NCBI GenBank assembly: GCA_019309605.1
Contig: JAFDFW010000095.1
Span: 1-10,425, forward strand
Origin: Deltaproteobacteria bacterium
GTDB taxonomy: Bacteria > Myxococcota_A > Polyangia > Polyangiales > Houyiibacteriaceae
Length of the DNA: 10,425 nucleotides
Direction of reading: 5' to 3'
The notes beneath the pieces are model-generated. The model was given only the letters and a program-made list of their open reading frames with translations. It did not search any database and was not told the DNA's origin. Position numbers and translations under genes: made by a program. This document shows positions 1 through 7,705 of the stretch, piece by piece (positions within the stretch are counted from its first letter, which is position 1; the number at the start of each line of letters is the position of its first letter).

Positions 1-435
1 GCCCTCGCGGTAGAGCATCGTCTTCCCGTCGGTCGTGCCCGTGATTGCGGCGAACGACCACTCAGGGTCGCCCGGGTTCATCACGGAGCCGACGAGTCGC
101 AACTTGCCCGCACAGTTTGGAGCGGGCTTGTTGGGGTCCCAGTCTTCGACGGGTAAACCATCCTCGGTCATCTCGGGAAGCGGCTCCGCCGTCAAATCGC
201 CCCGTGCCGAATCGAAGATGTTCCTCCGCAGGATGATGGCAGGGTCCCGCTTGCGCTGGAACGCCGCAGCGGCAGTGGGAATCGGCTTGCGCGACGGCTT
301 GGCGATGAGCGGATCGGACGCGAGCAATTCCGAAGCCAAGACGCGAGTCGTTCCCTGCGCCAGGAAGAAAGCGCATAGGGCGAGCGTTGCGAGGATAATC
401 GCAGTCGAGAACCGTCTTTCGCGCGGAGTTGCCAC
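1..435 (-). CDS. gspC: Type II secretion system protein GspC, N-terminal part (runs off the window)
   Basis: GspC is the inner-membrane adaptor of the type II secretion system; its periplasmic homology region contacts the outer-membrane secretin GspD. The visible 145 residues show a short basic N-terminus (RERR), one hydrophobic anchor at about residues 11-28, an ILRRNIFDS segment at 68-76 typical of GspC just outside the membrane, a proline-rich linker, and the start of the homology region (CAGKLRLVGSVM at 108-119, then PEWSFAAI and LYREG). The C-terminus and any PDZ domain lie outside the window. The start is GTG at 435: a TGA occurs in frame three codons upstream, so nothing longer is possible, and this start places the anchor correctly. 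No Shine-Dalgarno sequence is visible. A sigma-54-type promoter ends just before the start. The upstream co-directional gene is a sigma-54 activator, 156 bases away. The family call is from recognised motifs and is fairly secure. Confidence 0.85.
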   Translation of the reverse strand, partial: MATPRERRFSTAIILATLALCAFFLAQGTTRVLASELLASDPLIAKPSRKPIPTAAAAFQRKRDPAIILRRNIFDSARGDLTAEPLPEMTEDGLPVEDWDPNKPAPNCAGKLRLVGSVMNPGDPEWSFAAITGTTDGKTMLYREG

Positions 436-448
436 TAGGGCTCACTAG

Positions 449-464
449 AGCAACCACCGTGCCG
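449..464 (-). promoter_or_regulatory. Candidate sigma-54 (RpoN) promoter of gspC
   Basis: Read on the minus strand this is CGGCACGGTGGTTGCT. The RpoN consensus is TGGCACG-N4-TTGCW; only the first base differs, and the diagnostic GG (463-462) and GC (451-450) are separated by exactly 10 bases. Placing C450 at -12 predicts a transcript start near 438, three bases before the gspC GTG. The neighbouring gene encodes a sigma-54 activator with an intact GAFTGA loop. An imperfect IHF-like site (CATCAA-N4-TTC on plus, 482-494, two mismatches) lies between promoter and candidate upstream element, as is usual in such promoters. Confidence 0.6.
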
Positions 465-557
465 AAGTGGGACCGCGAAAACATCAATGATTTCGTGCCT
501 CCTGGGGCAAATTGCGCTTACCCTGATGGACAACGTGGCGGGCTTGATCCGCCGCAA

Positions 558-572
558 TTGACAAAGTGACAC
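558..572 (-). promoter_or_regulatory. Candidate upstream activator site for the gspC promoter
   Basis: On the plus strand this is TTGACAAAGTGACAC, two TGACA pentamers as direct repeats 8 bases apart. It matches at 11 of 15 positions the element TTGACACTATGTCAC at 1974-1988, upstream of the sigma-54 activator gene. Its centre is about 127 bases upstream of the predicted gspC transcript start, a usual distance for an NtrC-type enhancer. Binding by the neighbouring activator is inferred. A perfect palindrome CCCCATGGGG abuts it at 572-581. Confidence 0.35.
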
Positions 573-591
573 CCCATGGGGGCTCGGCCGT

Positions 592-1950
<1,359 letters not shown>

Positions 1951-1973
1951 AGGGGACTCTCTGGCAACCAGTG

Positions 1974-2018
1974 TTGACACTATGTCACGAGATGACAAGT
2001 CGTCCGAACTTTGTGACA
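1974..2018 (-). promoter_or_regulatory. Cluster of four TGACA/TGTCA half-sites upstream of the sigma-54 activator gene
   Basis: Half-sites are TGACA at 1975-1979, TGTCA at 1983-1987, TGACA at 1993-1997 and TGACA at 2014-2018. The first and second form a perfect inverted repeat with a 3-base spacer, and the second and third another with a 5-base spacer. The cluster is 25-68 bases before the chosen start, where a promoter is expected. The similar element at 558-572 before gspC suggests that one protein binds both places. The simplest candidate is the activator itself, here acting on its own gene. This is inference; no convincing -35/-10 pair was found. Confidence 0.4.
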
Positions 2019-2109
2019 TCGTATAACTTGTTGTAATCACTGCTGTTATCTCCAGTCGGGCCAGCGCGCATCGCGGCTGTGCTGGAGATAGTGCAATCTG
2101 CGGGCCAGT

Positions 2110-3132
2110 TCAGAAGACGAGCGGAAGTTGCCGTCCCCTGGGGGGCTCCACCGTCGGCGGTTGCGGCGCTTCTCCGGCTTGACGCTCGAGGCCCAAGCGC
2201 TCGCAATGCGTCGAGAAGAGCTGCTCGACGGCGGCCCATCGTGGGCCCCGGCCCGCCATGCGGGAACCGAAGCGACTGTCGCTCATGCGCCCTCCACGCA
2301 CGTCGCGAATTGCGCTCATCACTTTGGCGTGTCGCAACGGAAATGCTTCGGCCAAACGCGCCTCGAAGATCGGGCCGACCTCGACCGGGAGTCGAAGCAA
2401 GGTTTGGAACGCGCCTCGCGCGCCAGCTGCCCGCGCGCGCTTCAGGATCTCTGGGATCTGATCGTCGTTGAGACCTGGAATGACGGGGGCCACCGCCACC
2501 GAAGTGTCGATCCCAGCGTCGGAGAGAATGCGGAGAGTTTCGAAACGCTTGCTCGGTGGACTCGCGAAGGGCTCGATGGCGCGTGCGTGGTCGTCATTCG
2601 CAAACGGGATGCTCACCGTGACATTGCAACCGGCGCGACGTTGCAGGTCTTGAAGCACATCGACGTCGCGCCGCACCAGCTTCCCCTTGGTGATGATCGC
2701 GACCGGGTTCGAATAGTCTGCACAGACTTCGAGGCAACCGCGGGTGAGCTCGTACTGCGCCTCGATCGGTTGGTAGCAATCCGTGTTCCCAGAAAACGCA
2801 ACGAGCTCTCGGCGCCAAGACTTCTTCTGAAAAGCAGCCCGCAAACGCTCGACGACATTGACCTTCACGACAATCTGCCGCTCGAAGTCGGTCCCGGCCC
2901 CGAACCCGAGATACGGATGCGTCGGACGCGCGTAGCAATACGCACACCCATGAAAACACCCCCGATACGGATTCACACTCCAGCGAAAACCAATATCAGG
3001 ACTCCGGTTCTCGGAGAGAGCACTCTTCGCCTCCTCTTCGTGCACACAAAGATCCGCAGGCGGAGGTGCGCCCTCCCACTCGATGTGCGCAGCTTCGAAG
3101 CGATTGGGAGGATTATCGCGATTGTGAGGCAC
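2110..3132 (-). CDS. Radical SAM protein, PA0069 / SplB-like family (COG1533)
   Basis: A cytoplasmic radical SAM protein of 340 residues from the chosen start. The cluster-binding motif is CxxxCxxC at C59, C63 and C66 (RGCFHGCAYCYARPTH), followed by FSGNTDCYQPIE (113-124), GCLEVC (132-137), ITKGKLVRRDVDVL (147-160) and PVIPGLND (217-224), all typical of the PA0069 branch. It ends in a QLPLVF tail like the QLSLF-type ends of relatives. SplB itself repairs spore photoproduct, but the substrate of this branch is not established, so no DNA repair role is claimed. The frame is open to another GTG at 3207, but the GTG at 3132 is preferred: it puts the conserved NPPNRFE about eight residues from the N-terminus as in relatives, and a TATACT lies 8 bases upstream, consistent with a leaderless transcript. 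The 3207 start would place that promoter and a palindrome inside the gene. The family is clear; the start is moderately sure. Confidence 0.93.
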   Translation of the reverse strand: MPHNRDNPPNRFEAAHIEWEGAPPPADLCVHEEEAKSALSENRSPDIGFRWSVNPYRGCFHGCAYCYARPTHPYLGFGAGTDFERQIVVKVNVVERLRAAFQKKSWRRELVAFSGNTDCYQPIEAQYELTRGCLEVCADYSNPVAIITKGKLVRRDVDVLQDLQRRAGCNVTVSIPFANDDHARAIEPFASPPSKRFETLRILSDAGIDTSVAVAPVIPGLNDDQIPEILKRARAAGARGAFQTLLRLPVEVGPIFEARLAEAFPLRHAKVMSAIRDVRGGRMSDSRFGSRMAGRGPRWAAVEQLFSTHCERLGLERQAGEAPQPPTVEPPRGRQLPLVF

Positions 3133-3140
3133 TGAACAGG

Positions 3141-3166
3141 AGTATAGTATTGCGGAGCCCTCCGCA
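3141..3166 (-). promoter_or_regulatory. Candidate promoter and palindromic operator of the radical SAM gene
   Basis: On the minus strand TATACT (3146-3141) matches the -10 consensus at five of six bases and stands 8 bases before the GTG at 3132. Directly upstream is a perfect palindrome, TGCGGAG-GG-CTCCGCA (3166-3151), which would occupy the -35/-10 spacer. The -35 region itself is poor. This arrangement fits either a repressor site or a MerR-type activator site with an atypical promoter; the sequence does not decide which. Confidence 0.4.
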
Positions 3167-3485
3167 CCAGCGGTAACTGAGTCACCGGAGAACGGCTCGC
3201 GACGCACGTGCTCGCAAGCGGGGCCCGCTCGGCCGTCTCCTCAAGTCGACACACGACTAGCCTCCCGCCCACTTGCTGTGCCGCGCATCGCGAGTCGTTC
3301 TCCTCTGTAGAAGTCGACGTACGGAGGGGCACGGTAAGTTGATCATTGTCGTATGGAGGGGCACGGGGGAACGCGATGTGGGGGTTCGGCGGCGTGTGAG
3401 TGCCAAACGGCAAGACAGCAACCACCCCCGATTGGCGCGAGCTCCGAGGGGCGCCTTGCGTGGCCTCAGGTTCCCTGTCTCTCCG
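3167..3485. other. Noncoding stretch between the metallophosphoesterase and radical SAM genes
   Basis: About 320 bases with no believable gene. The open frames crossing it, such as a minus frame from 3425 into the radical SAM gene, show no recognisable domain and run over neighbouring genes in another frame. The only structure noticed is the 17-base direct repeat at 3318-3366. No strong hairpin followed by a T-run was found after the metallophosphoesterase stop. Confidence 0.6.
3318..3366. repeat. 17-base direct repeat, two copies, 32-base period
   Basis: The copies are CGTACGGAGGGGCACGG (3318-3334) and CGTATGGAGGGGCACGG (3350-3366), differing at one base. The 32-base period is close to three helical turns, so two proteins could bind on the same DNA face. 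It lies about 190-230 bases upstream of the radical SAM start. A regulatory role or a chance duplication are both possible. Confidence 0.7.
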
Positions 3486-4595
3486 CTAGTCAGCGTACGG
3501 AATCGCTTCGCAGGCTTCGTGCGCCCCTTGCCACCTCATCAGCGTCGTCTCCGGCTTCCCGTTGTCGTCGTAGCTGATCACTGCATACGTCAAGCCGCTG
3601 TCCTGCCCCAGGTATTGCAAGTCCAAGTTGATCATCTTCACCCACGTTCCCGTATTCACCAGGATGCGGTCGTTCGGGAGTTGCAGGAAACGCGGGCCGT
3701 GGCTGTGGCCTACGATCAAGGTGTGGGCGCCTCTAATCTTGTTGAGCGCGCGGATCGCTCGTTCGTCGTAGCCGCCGCTCGTGACTTCGAGGACCTCTTC
3801 GCGCACCAATCGCGGGAAATTCATGATGCGGTCGCGCCAGGCTTGCATTGTGAAGACGCGGTGGCGAAAGAAGTAGACCGTCGAGCGCCATAGGAACTTG
3901 AAGACGAAGCCCGGATCCAACAACGCCGACGACCAGAGAAATCGACCCAGGGGCTGGATGCGGTCGATGTGGCTTCGAATCTCTTTCAGCGGGTTCATGA
4001 CTTCGAGAATCCAGAGGCTGCCCCACGGTAGCGCCAACACTTCGGCTCCGTCTCGGCGTGTGCGCGTCATCTGCGAGTAGTCGACGCGGTGAATTCGCTC
4101 GAACTGATGGCCGTGCCGGATCTGGATGCCTTCGGGAAGGTAGTAGGTGTCGGACGAGGTGACGAAGTGCACGCGTTCCGCGGCTTCGCCTGGCGCGACG
4201 TATCGAAGAAAGAGCTCCTGCACACCGGAGAACCAGAGCTCGAGGTCGTGGTTACCGGGAAGATAGGTCACACGGTTCGTCGGCTTCTGTAGAAACTCTC
4301 GGATCGCGAGCACGAATTTCGGGTGTCCCTCGAGACACTGCTGTAGTTTGGCGATCGCGATGTCTTCGGTCACCTCGGTCGGCCACTCGTTGTCGATCTT
4401 CACTTTCAGGAGGTCGAAGATGTCGCCGTTCAGAATCAGCTCGATGCTGCCGTCTACGCCGGCAAGCTGATCGTAGTAGGCGAGGAGCTCCACGAGTCGA
4501 TCGTCGTGGATGAAATCCTCGAGCGGATTCAGCCGTCCGCGTCGGGTCCCCGTCCCGAGATGCAGATCGCTGAGCACCAGCCGAAGCAAAGTCAT
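3486..4595 (-). CDS. Calcineurin-like metallophosphoesterase with a long insert
   Basis: A 369-residue dimetal phosphoesterase. All core motifs are present: SDLHLG (D10, H12), NGDIFD (D58), GNHDLE (N115, H116), HGH (161-163) and GHSHG (H297, H299). The spacing resembles the UDP-2,3-diacylglucosamine hydrolase (LpxH)-like branch, but the protein is much longer than the roughly 240 residues of LpxH. About 130 residues rich in W, F and L (roughly 165-290, with FLWSSALLDPGFVFKFLW near 219-236) separate the last two metal motifs. This insert could associate with membrane or bind lipid, but no clear transmembrane helix or signal peptide is seen. The ATG start is preceded by a GGGGGTAG stretch as a weak ribosome site. 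It lies 52 bases after cysH on the same strand and may be cotranscribed with it. The enzyme class is secure; the substrate is unknown. Confidence 0.93.
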   Translation of the reverse strand: MTLLRLVLSDLHLGTGTRRGRLNPLEDFIHDDRLVELLAYYDQLAGVDGSIELILNGDIFDLLKVKIDNEWPTEVTEDIAIAKLQQCLEGHPKFVLAIREFLQKPTNRVTYLPGNHDLELWFSGVQELFLRYVAPGEAAERVHFVTSSDTYYLPEGIQIRHGHQFERIHRVDYSQMTRTRRDGAEVLALPWGSLWILEVMNPLKEIRSHIDRIQPLGRFLWSSALLDPGFVFKFLWRSTVYFFRHRVFTMQAWRDRIMNFPRLVREEVLEVTSGGYDERAIRALNKIRGAHTLIVGHSHGPRFLQLPNDRILVNTGTWVKMINLDLQYLGQDSGLTYAVISYDDNGKPETTLMRWQGAHEACEAIPYAD

Positions 4596-4647
4596 CGTTC
4601 GCTACCCCCAACTGAGGTTACGTAAAGCGGGGCGATGGGCCAGCTTC

Positions 4648-5400
4648 TTACAAGCCGCTCGACTTGAGGCTCTGGTTCTCCTCTTCCGTCAGCGGAAGGT
4701 GCAGCCCGCACTCACGTGTTTTGCCGAGGATGCGACCGTCGCGCGGATCCATGTCGGCGGTCGTGGGAATCGTAGAATGATGGTCACCAATCGAGCGGTA
4801 CCCCTGTTCGAACATCGGATGGTAGGGGAGGTCGTAGCGCTCCATGTAGGAGGCTATCTGCTCGCCGGTCCAGTGCAGGATCGGATGAATCTTGAGGCGG
4901 CCGTCTTGCCGATCGATGCGTCGCAGCCCCGCGCGATGCTCGGTCTGCTCGGAGCGCAACCCGGCAATCCAACCCTCAGCGCCGAGCTCGCGAATAGCCC
5001 TTTGCATCGGCTCGACCTTGTTGATCTGGAGGTAGCGCTTCACGCCTTCCTCCCCTTGCTCCCACAGCTTTCCGTACAGCGCTTCCTGGCGAGCGGGAGA
5101 CATCTGCGCCGCGTAGAAGCGAACGTCGAGATCCAAGCGTTTGATCAGCTCTTCGGCGAACTGATACGTTTCAGCAAAGAGGTAGCCCGTGTCGACGCAG
5201 ATGATCCGCGTGCGGGGAGCCAGCCTGTGTACGAGGTGCAGCATCACCGCCGACGTGGCGCCAAAACTGGTCGATGCGATCAGCTTCTCGCCAAAGCGTT
5301 CCGAGGCCCACTCGATGAGCTCTTCGGGGGTCGAAGCTCCGAGGGCTCGATTCTGTTGGTCGAGGTCGGAATCCATTGGGGCTGCGCGCACGGCTTCCAT
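4648..5400 (-). CDS. cysH: Phosphoadenylyl-sulfate (PAPS) reductase, thioredoxin-dependent type
   Basis: It reduces PAPS to sulfite and adenosine 3',5'-bisphosphate in assimilatory sulfate reduction, in the cytoplasm, using thioredoxin or glutaredoxin. The 250 residues show the nucleotide loop TSFGATSAV (44-52), VDTGYLFAET (69-78), QINKVEPMQRAI (125-136), GLRSEQTEHR (148-157), IGDHHST (204-210) and the catalytic C-terminal ECGLH with C231. The paired cysteines that bind the 4Fe-4S cluster in APS reductases are absent: INKVEPM stands where the CC-x-RKVEPL motif would be. It therefore belongs to the E. coli-like PAPS class, which implies an APS kinase elsewhere. The ATG at 5400 is chosen; an ATG at 5376 is also possible and a TTG extends the frame to 5442. 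None has a clear ribosome site. The upstream gap to gor is AT-rich and carries an inverted repeat. Function is secure; the start is moderately sure. Confidence 0.95.
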   Translation of the reverse strand: MEAVRAAPMDSDLDQQNRALGASTPEELIEWASERFGEKLIASTSFGATSAVMLHLVHRLAPRTRIICVDTGYLFAETYQFAEELIKRLDLDVRFYAAQMSPARQEALYGKLWEQGEEGVKRYLQINKVEPMQRAIRELGAEGWIAGLRSEQTEHRAGLRRIDRQDGRLKIHPILHWTGEQIASYMERYDLPYHPMFEQGYRSIGDHHSTIPTTADMDPRDGRILGKTRECGLHLPLTEEENQSLKSSGL

Positions 5401-5483
5401 GGTGATTCGAAGTAACTTGACAAGTCTGGTGCGGGTTTGCAACGCGTCCAGTCTTGGAAAGCGAACCTAATCCTATAAAGCTG

Positions 5484-5502
5484 CAAAATACAGCATATTT
5501 TG
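5484..5502 (-). promoter_or_regulatory. Perfect inverted repeat upstream of cysH, candidate operator
   Basis: CAAAATA and TATTTTG arms of 7 bases flank a 5-base spacer, about 84-102 bases before the cysH ATG, in a strikingly AT-rich gap. A dyad this long and AT-rich in GC-rich DNA suggests a transcription factor site, most simply for sulfur control of cysH. It is not followed by a T-run on either strand, so it is not a terminator of gor. The binding protein is unknown, and it does not fit the T-N11-A spacing of LysR boxes. Confidence 0.45.
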
Positions 5503-5544
5503 TTCTGCGCCGCACCGAATATTCTTGACTAAAAAAGTGTGCAA

Positions 5545-6882
5545 TCATCGTAGTGTGACGAATTCCTCAGCGGAGGTGGGGTGAATCCCAATGGTTGCGT
5601 CGAAGTGGGCTTTCGTGGCTCCGGCTTTCATCGCCACGGCCAGCCCCTGAATGATCTCCGCGGCTCCGTGGCCGGCCATGTGGCAACCGATCACCCGGTC
5701 GTTCGAGGCGTCGACCACGAGCTTCACGATGCTGTGTTCTTGTCGGTCGCTGAGGGTGAGCTTCAGCGGGGTGAAGACCGACTTGTAGACACGGACGTCC
5801 TGGCAACGGTGCCACGCCGCCGCTTCCGTGAGCCCCACCGTGGCAAGCTCGGGTTGGCAGAAGACGGCGGTCGGGATGCCCGTGTAGTCGACGCGGTGCC
5901 CGCCTTCTCCGTAGAAGTGATGTGCGAAGTGCATCCCCTCGGCGAGGGCAACCGGCGTGAGCTGAACGTGATCGGTGACGTCTCCGACGGCGTGAATGGA
6001 CGGCACAGAGCTCGTGAAGTCGTCGTCCACGACGATCCCACCGCGGCGGCCGAGCTCGACACCGATGTCTTCGAGTCCCAACCCTTCGATGCGGGGTTCT
6101 CGCCCGATCGCGAATATAGGAAAGTCGGTTTCGAGGACTTCGCCGTTGTCCAGACGAGCTTCGAATCCTGAGCCGGTGTCTCGGAGCTCCTCCACGCGCG
6201 TTTCAAGCAGGATCCGCATGCCCTTGGCTTCGAGCTCGTTGTGCAGGTGGCATCGGAGGTCGTGGTCAAATCCGCGCAAGATCTCTTCGCCTCGATGGAC
6301 GAGGGTGACATTCACCCCGAGAGCACAGAGCACCGAGCCAAGCTCGAGCGCGATGTACCCGGCTCCAACCACCATCATGCGTTCCGGCAATTCTTCGAGA
6401 GAGAACACCGCATCGGAGGTCAGCGCGCGTTCGCGTCCGGGAATGTCCGGTACGATGGCCCTTCCACCGGTTGCGATCAGAATCCTCTCGGCCGAACGAA
6501 GAGTCCCGTCGACCTCGACCGTATGAGGGGCGACCAGCCGCGCCTGACCTTTCAACAACTCCACTCCTGCGCTCTCGAGCAGACTCTCGTAGATGCCGTT
6601 GAGGCGCGCGATCTCGCGATCTTTGTTGGCGCGCAGAGTGGCCCAATCGAAAGAGGATTGAGTCGACCAGCCGTAGCCACGCGTGTCCTCGAGATCGTAC
6701 GAAAAGTGAGAGCCGTAGACGAAGAGCTTCTTGGGAATGCACCCGACGTTGACGCAGGTTCCACCCATGCGAGCCATCTCGGCAATCCCCACCCGCGCGC
6801 CGAGCTCACTCGCCACCCGTGCCGCCCTCACGCCACCCGATCCCGCGCCAACCACGAAGAGGTCGTAGTCGTATTCAGCCAT
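5545..6882 (-). CDS. gor: Glutathione-disulfide reductase
   Basis: This FAD enzyme reduces glutathione disulfide with NADPH in the cytoplasm. The 445 residues contain the FAD fold GAGSGG near the N-terminus, the redox-active disulfide in GGTCVNVGCIPKK (C43, C48), the NADP-binding fold VGAGYIALELG (172-182), arginines R197 and R203 that mark NADPH over NADH preference, a second FAD segment (AVGDVTD), and the C-terminal HPTSAEE with catalytic H434 and E439. The length is normal. The EILRGFD segment resembles plant, cyanobacterial and alphaproteobacterial glutathione reductases. The active-site set separates it from dihydrolipoamide and mercuric reductases, though trypanothione-type specificity cannot be excluded by eye. 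The ATG is preceded at a good distance by GAGGTGA, a clear ribosome site. It lies 51 bases after an unknown gene and is probably in an operon with it. With cysH downstream, the region has a thiol-metabolism theme. Confidence 0.95.
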   Translation of the reverse strand: MAEYDYDLFVVGAGSGGVRAARVASELGARVGIAEMARMGGTCVNVGCIPKKLFVYGSHFSYDLEDTRGYGWSTQSSFDWATLRANKDREIARLNGIYESLLESAGVELLKGQARLVAPHTVEVDGTLRSAERILIATGGRAIVPDIPGRERALTSDAVFSLEELPERMMVVGAGYIALELGSVLCALGVNVTLVHRGEEILRGFDHDLRCHLHNELEAKGMRILLETRVEELRDTGSGFEARLDNGEVLETDFPIFAIGREPRIEGLGLEDIGVELGRRGGIVVDDDFTSSVPSIHAVGDVTDHVQLTPVALAEGMHFAHHFYGEGGHRVDYTGIPTAVFCQPELATVGLTEAAAWHRCQDVRVYKSVFTPLKLTLSDRQEHSIVKLVVDASNDRVIGCHMAGHGAAEIIQGLAVAMKAGATKAHFDATIGIHPTSAEEFVTLR

Positions 6883-6933
6883 TGTGTATCACCTCGAAAT
6901 CTCGGGCACGGGTATGGCTGAGCGGCCTCGTTG

Positions 6934-7599
6934 TTACCAGCTCGCGAACTCGCGAAGCGTCGCCACGGCCGAAAGCTCGGTGCATCCGCCCTGCAGTAGT
7001 GTCATCGCGCCTTCTTCGGTCACGCCGACGTAAAGCTCGCGCGAGTCGTCAGGGACGAGCGGAACGAGCCTCTCGCTCACTGCAGCCTTCGCCAGGAGGG
7101 CGTTGAGGGCGCGCACCAAAGCCCGCACCGCCACGGTTCCGGTTTCGGCATCCTCGTCGTCTTCGTCGGTGATGGCGCTGAAGTGTTCGCCCGCGCGCAA
7201 CACGAGCGGCCCTTCGTCGGTACCGATTCGTTGGAGCTTCACCGCTGCGATCTCGGGATTGAGGTTCGCCAAGGAAGAGACGAGCTGATGCGCGTTCACC
7301 GAGAAGTAGTCGTTGTGCATGAAGAACCGGTCGGTACTGCGGCGGCGCGCTGCGACGGAAGCGTCGTCGTTGCCACGATAGTACAGCCCGAGGATATCCA
7401 TTCTGCGGGAGTTGACCCGTGACTCGTCCAGGTTCGACGCGATCGCGGAAAGTTGCTTCGTATCGAGCTCGCACGCGAGGCCCGCAGCGTTGAGGAGTCG
7501 TACGAAATCCTCATCGCGCTTCGAGTAGCTTGCGCTCTCTTCGCGAGGATGCAGATCCTCGGACGGCGGCTCGACCGACTCTTTCAGCGACGCTGTCAT
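6934..7599 (-). CDS. Protein of unknown function, upstream of gor
   Basis: Not recognised. The 221 residues have no signal peptide or membrane segment and are probably cytoplasmic. The first 30 residues are charged and likely disordered; a helical part (about 31-60) leads into a mixed region with RRMDILGLYYRGNDD (65-79) and RFFMHNDYFSVNAHQL (91-106). An acidic loop DEDDEDAE (145-152) is followed by a helix-rich part (155-175) and a C-terminal strand region. The three cysteines-to-tryptophan end shows no metal motif. The ATG has a GGGGG run just upstream as a possible ribosome site. Codon use and clean spacing to gor (51 bases) support a real gene. Cotranscription with gor is likely, but that does not by itself give it a redox role. 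Confidence 0.8.
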   Translation of the reverse strand: MTASLKESVEPPSEDLHPREESASYSKRDEDFVRLLNAAGLACELDTKQLSAIASNLDESRVNSRRMDILGLYYRGNDDASVAARRRSTDRFFMHNDYFSVNAHQLVSSLANLNPEIAAVKLQRIGTDEGPLVLRAGEHFSAITDEDDEDAETGTVAVRALVRALNALLAKAAVSERLVPLVPDDSRELYVGVTEEGAMTLLQGGCTELSAVATLREFASW

Positions 7600-7705
7600 G
7601 ACCCCCTGTACAATTCAGTGTTCAACAAATGGGAAAAAAGGTCGACCCTCTGACATAGATCAGTCGCCCGAAGGGGCAAAACCAAGGCATTTCCGCCCCA
7701 GACGT

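Noticed and set aside
62..487. Minus-strand open frame with an AGGAGG (503-498) upstream, overlapping gspC
   Set aside because: The ribosome-like site is 13 bases from the ATG, too far; the frame has no recognisable protein pattern, while the overlapping gspC frame has clear family motifs.
558..563. TTGACA on the plus strand as a -35 box
   Set aside because: No suitable -10 follows and no plus-strand gene lies downstream; it fits better as half of the repeated TGACA element.
572..581. CCCCATGGGG palindrome as a terminator of the activator gene
   Set aside because: It has no loop and no T-run after it on the minus strand.
3325..3345. GGCACGGTAAGTTGA on the plus strand as a sigma-54 promoter
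   Set aside because: Ten bases after GG comes TG, not GC, and no plus-strand gene follows.
3318..3366. Start of a CRISPR array
   Set aside because: Only two copies, with a 15-base spacer, too short for CRISPR, and no cas gene nearby.
2973..3425. Minus-strand frame of 150 residues overlapping the radical SAM gene
   Set aside because: Composition is unlike a protein of this genome, it overlaps the conserved N-terminal part of the radical SAM gene in another frame, and no domain is visible.
7635..7648. GGTCGACC followed by a T-run on the minus strand as a terminator
   Set aside because: It is a loop-less palindrome; a hairpin with a usable loop would have only three or four pairs.
7666..7677. 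GCCC-GAAG-GGGC hairpin as a terminator between the two unknown genes
   Set aside because: The stem is only 4 pairs; on the minus strand the T-run comes before the hairpin, not after it.
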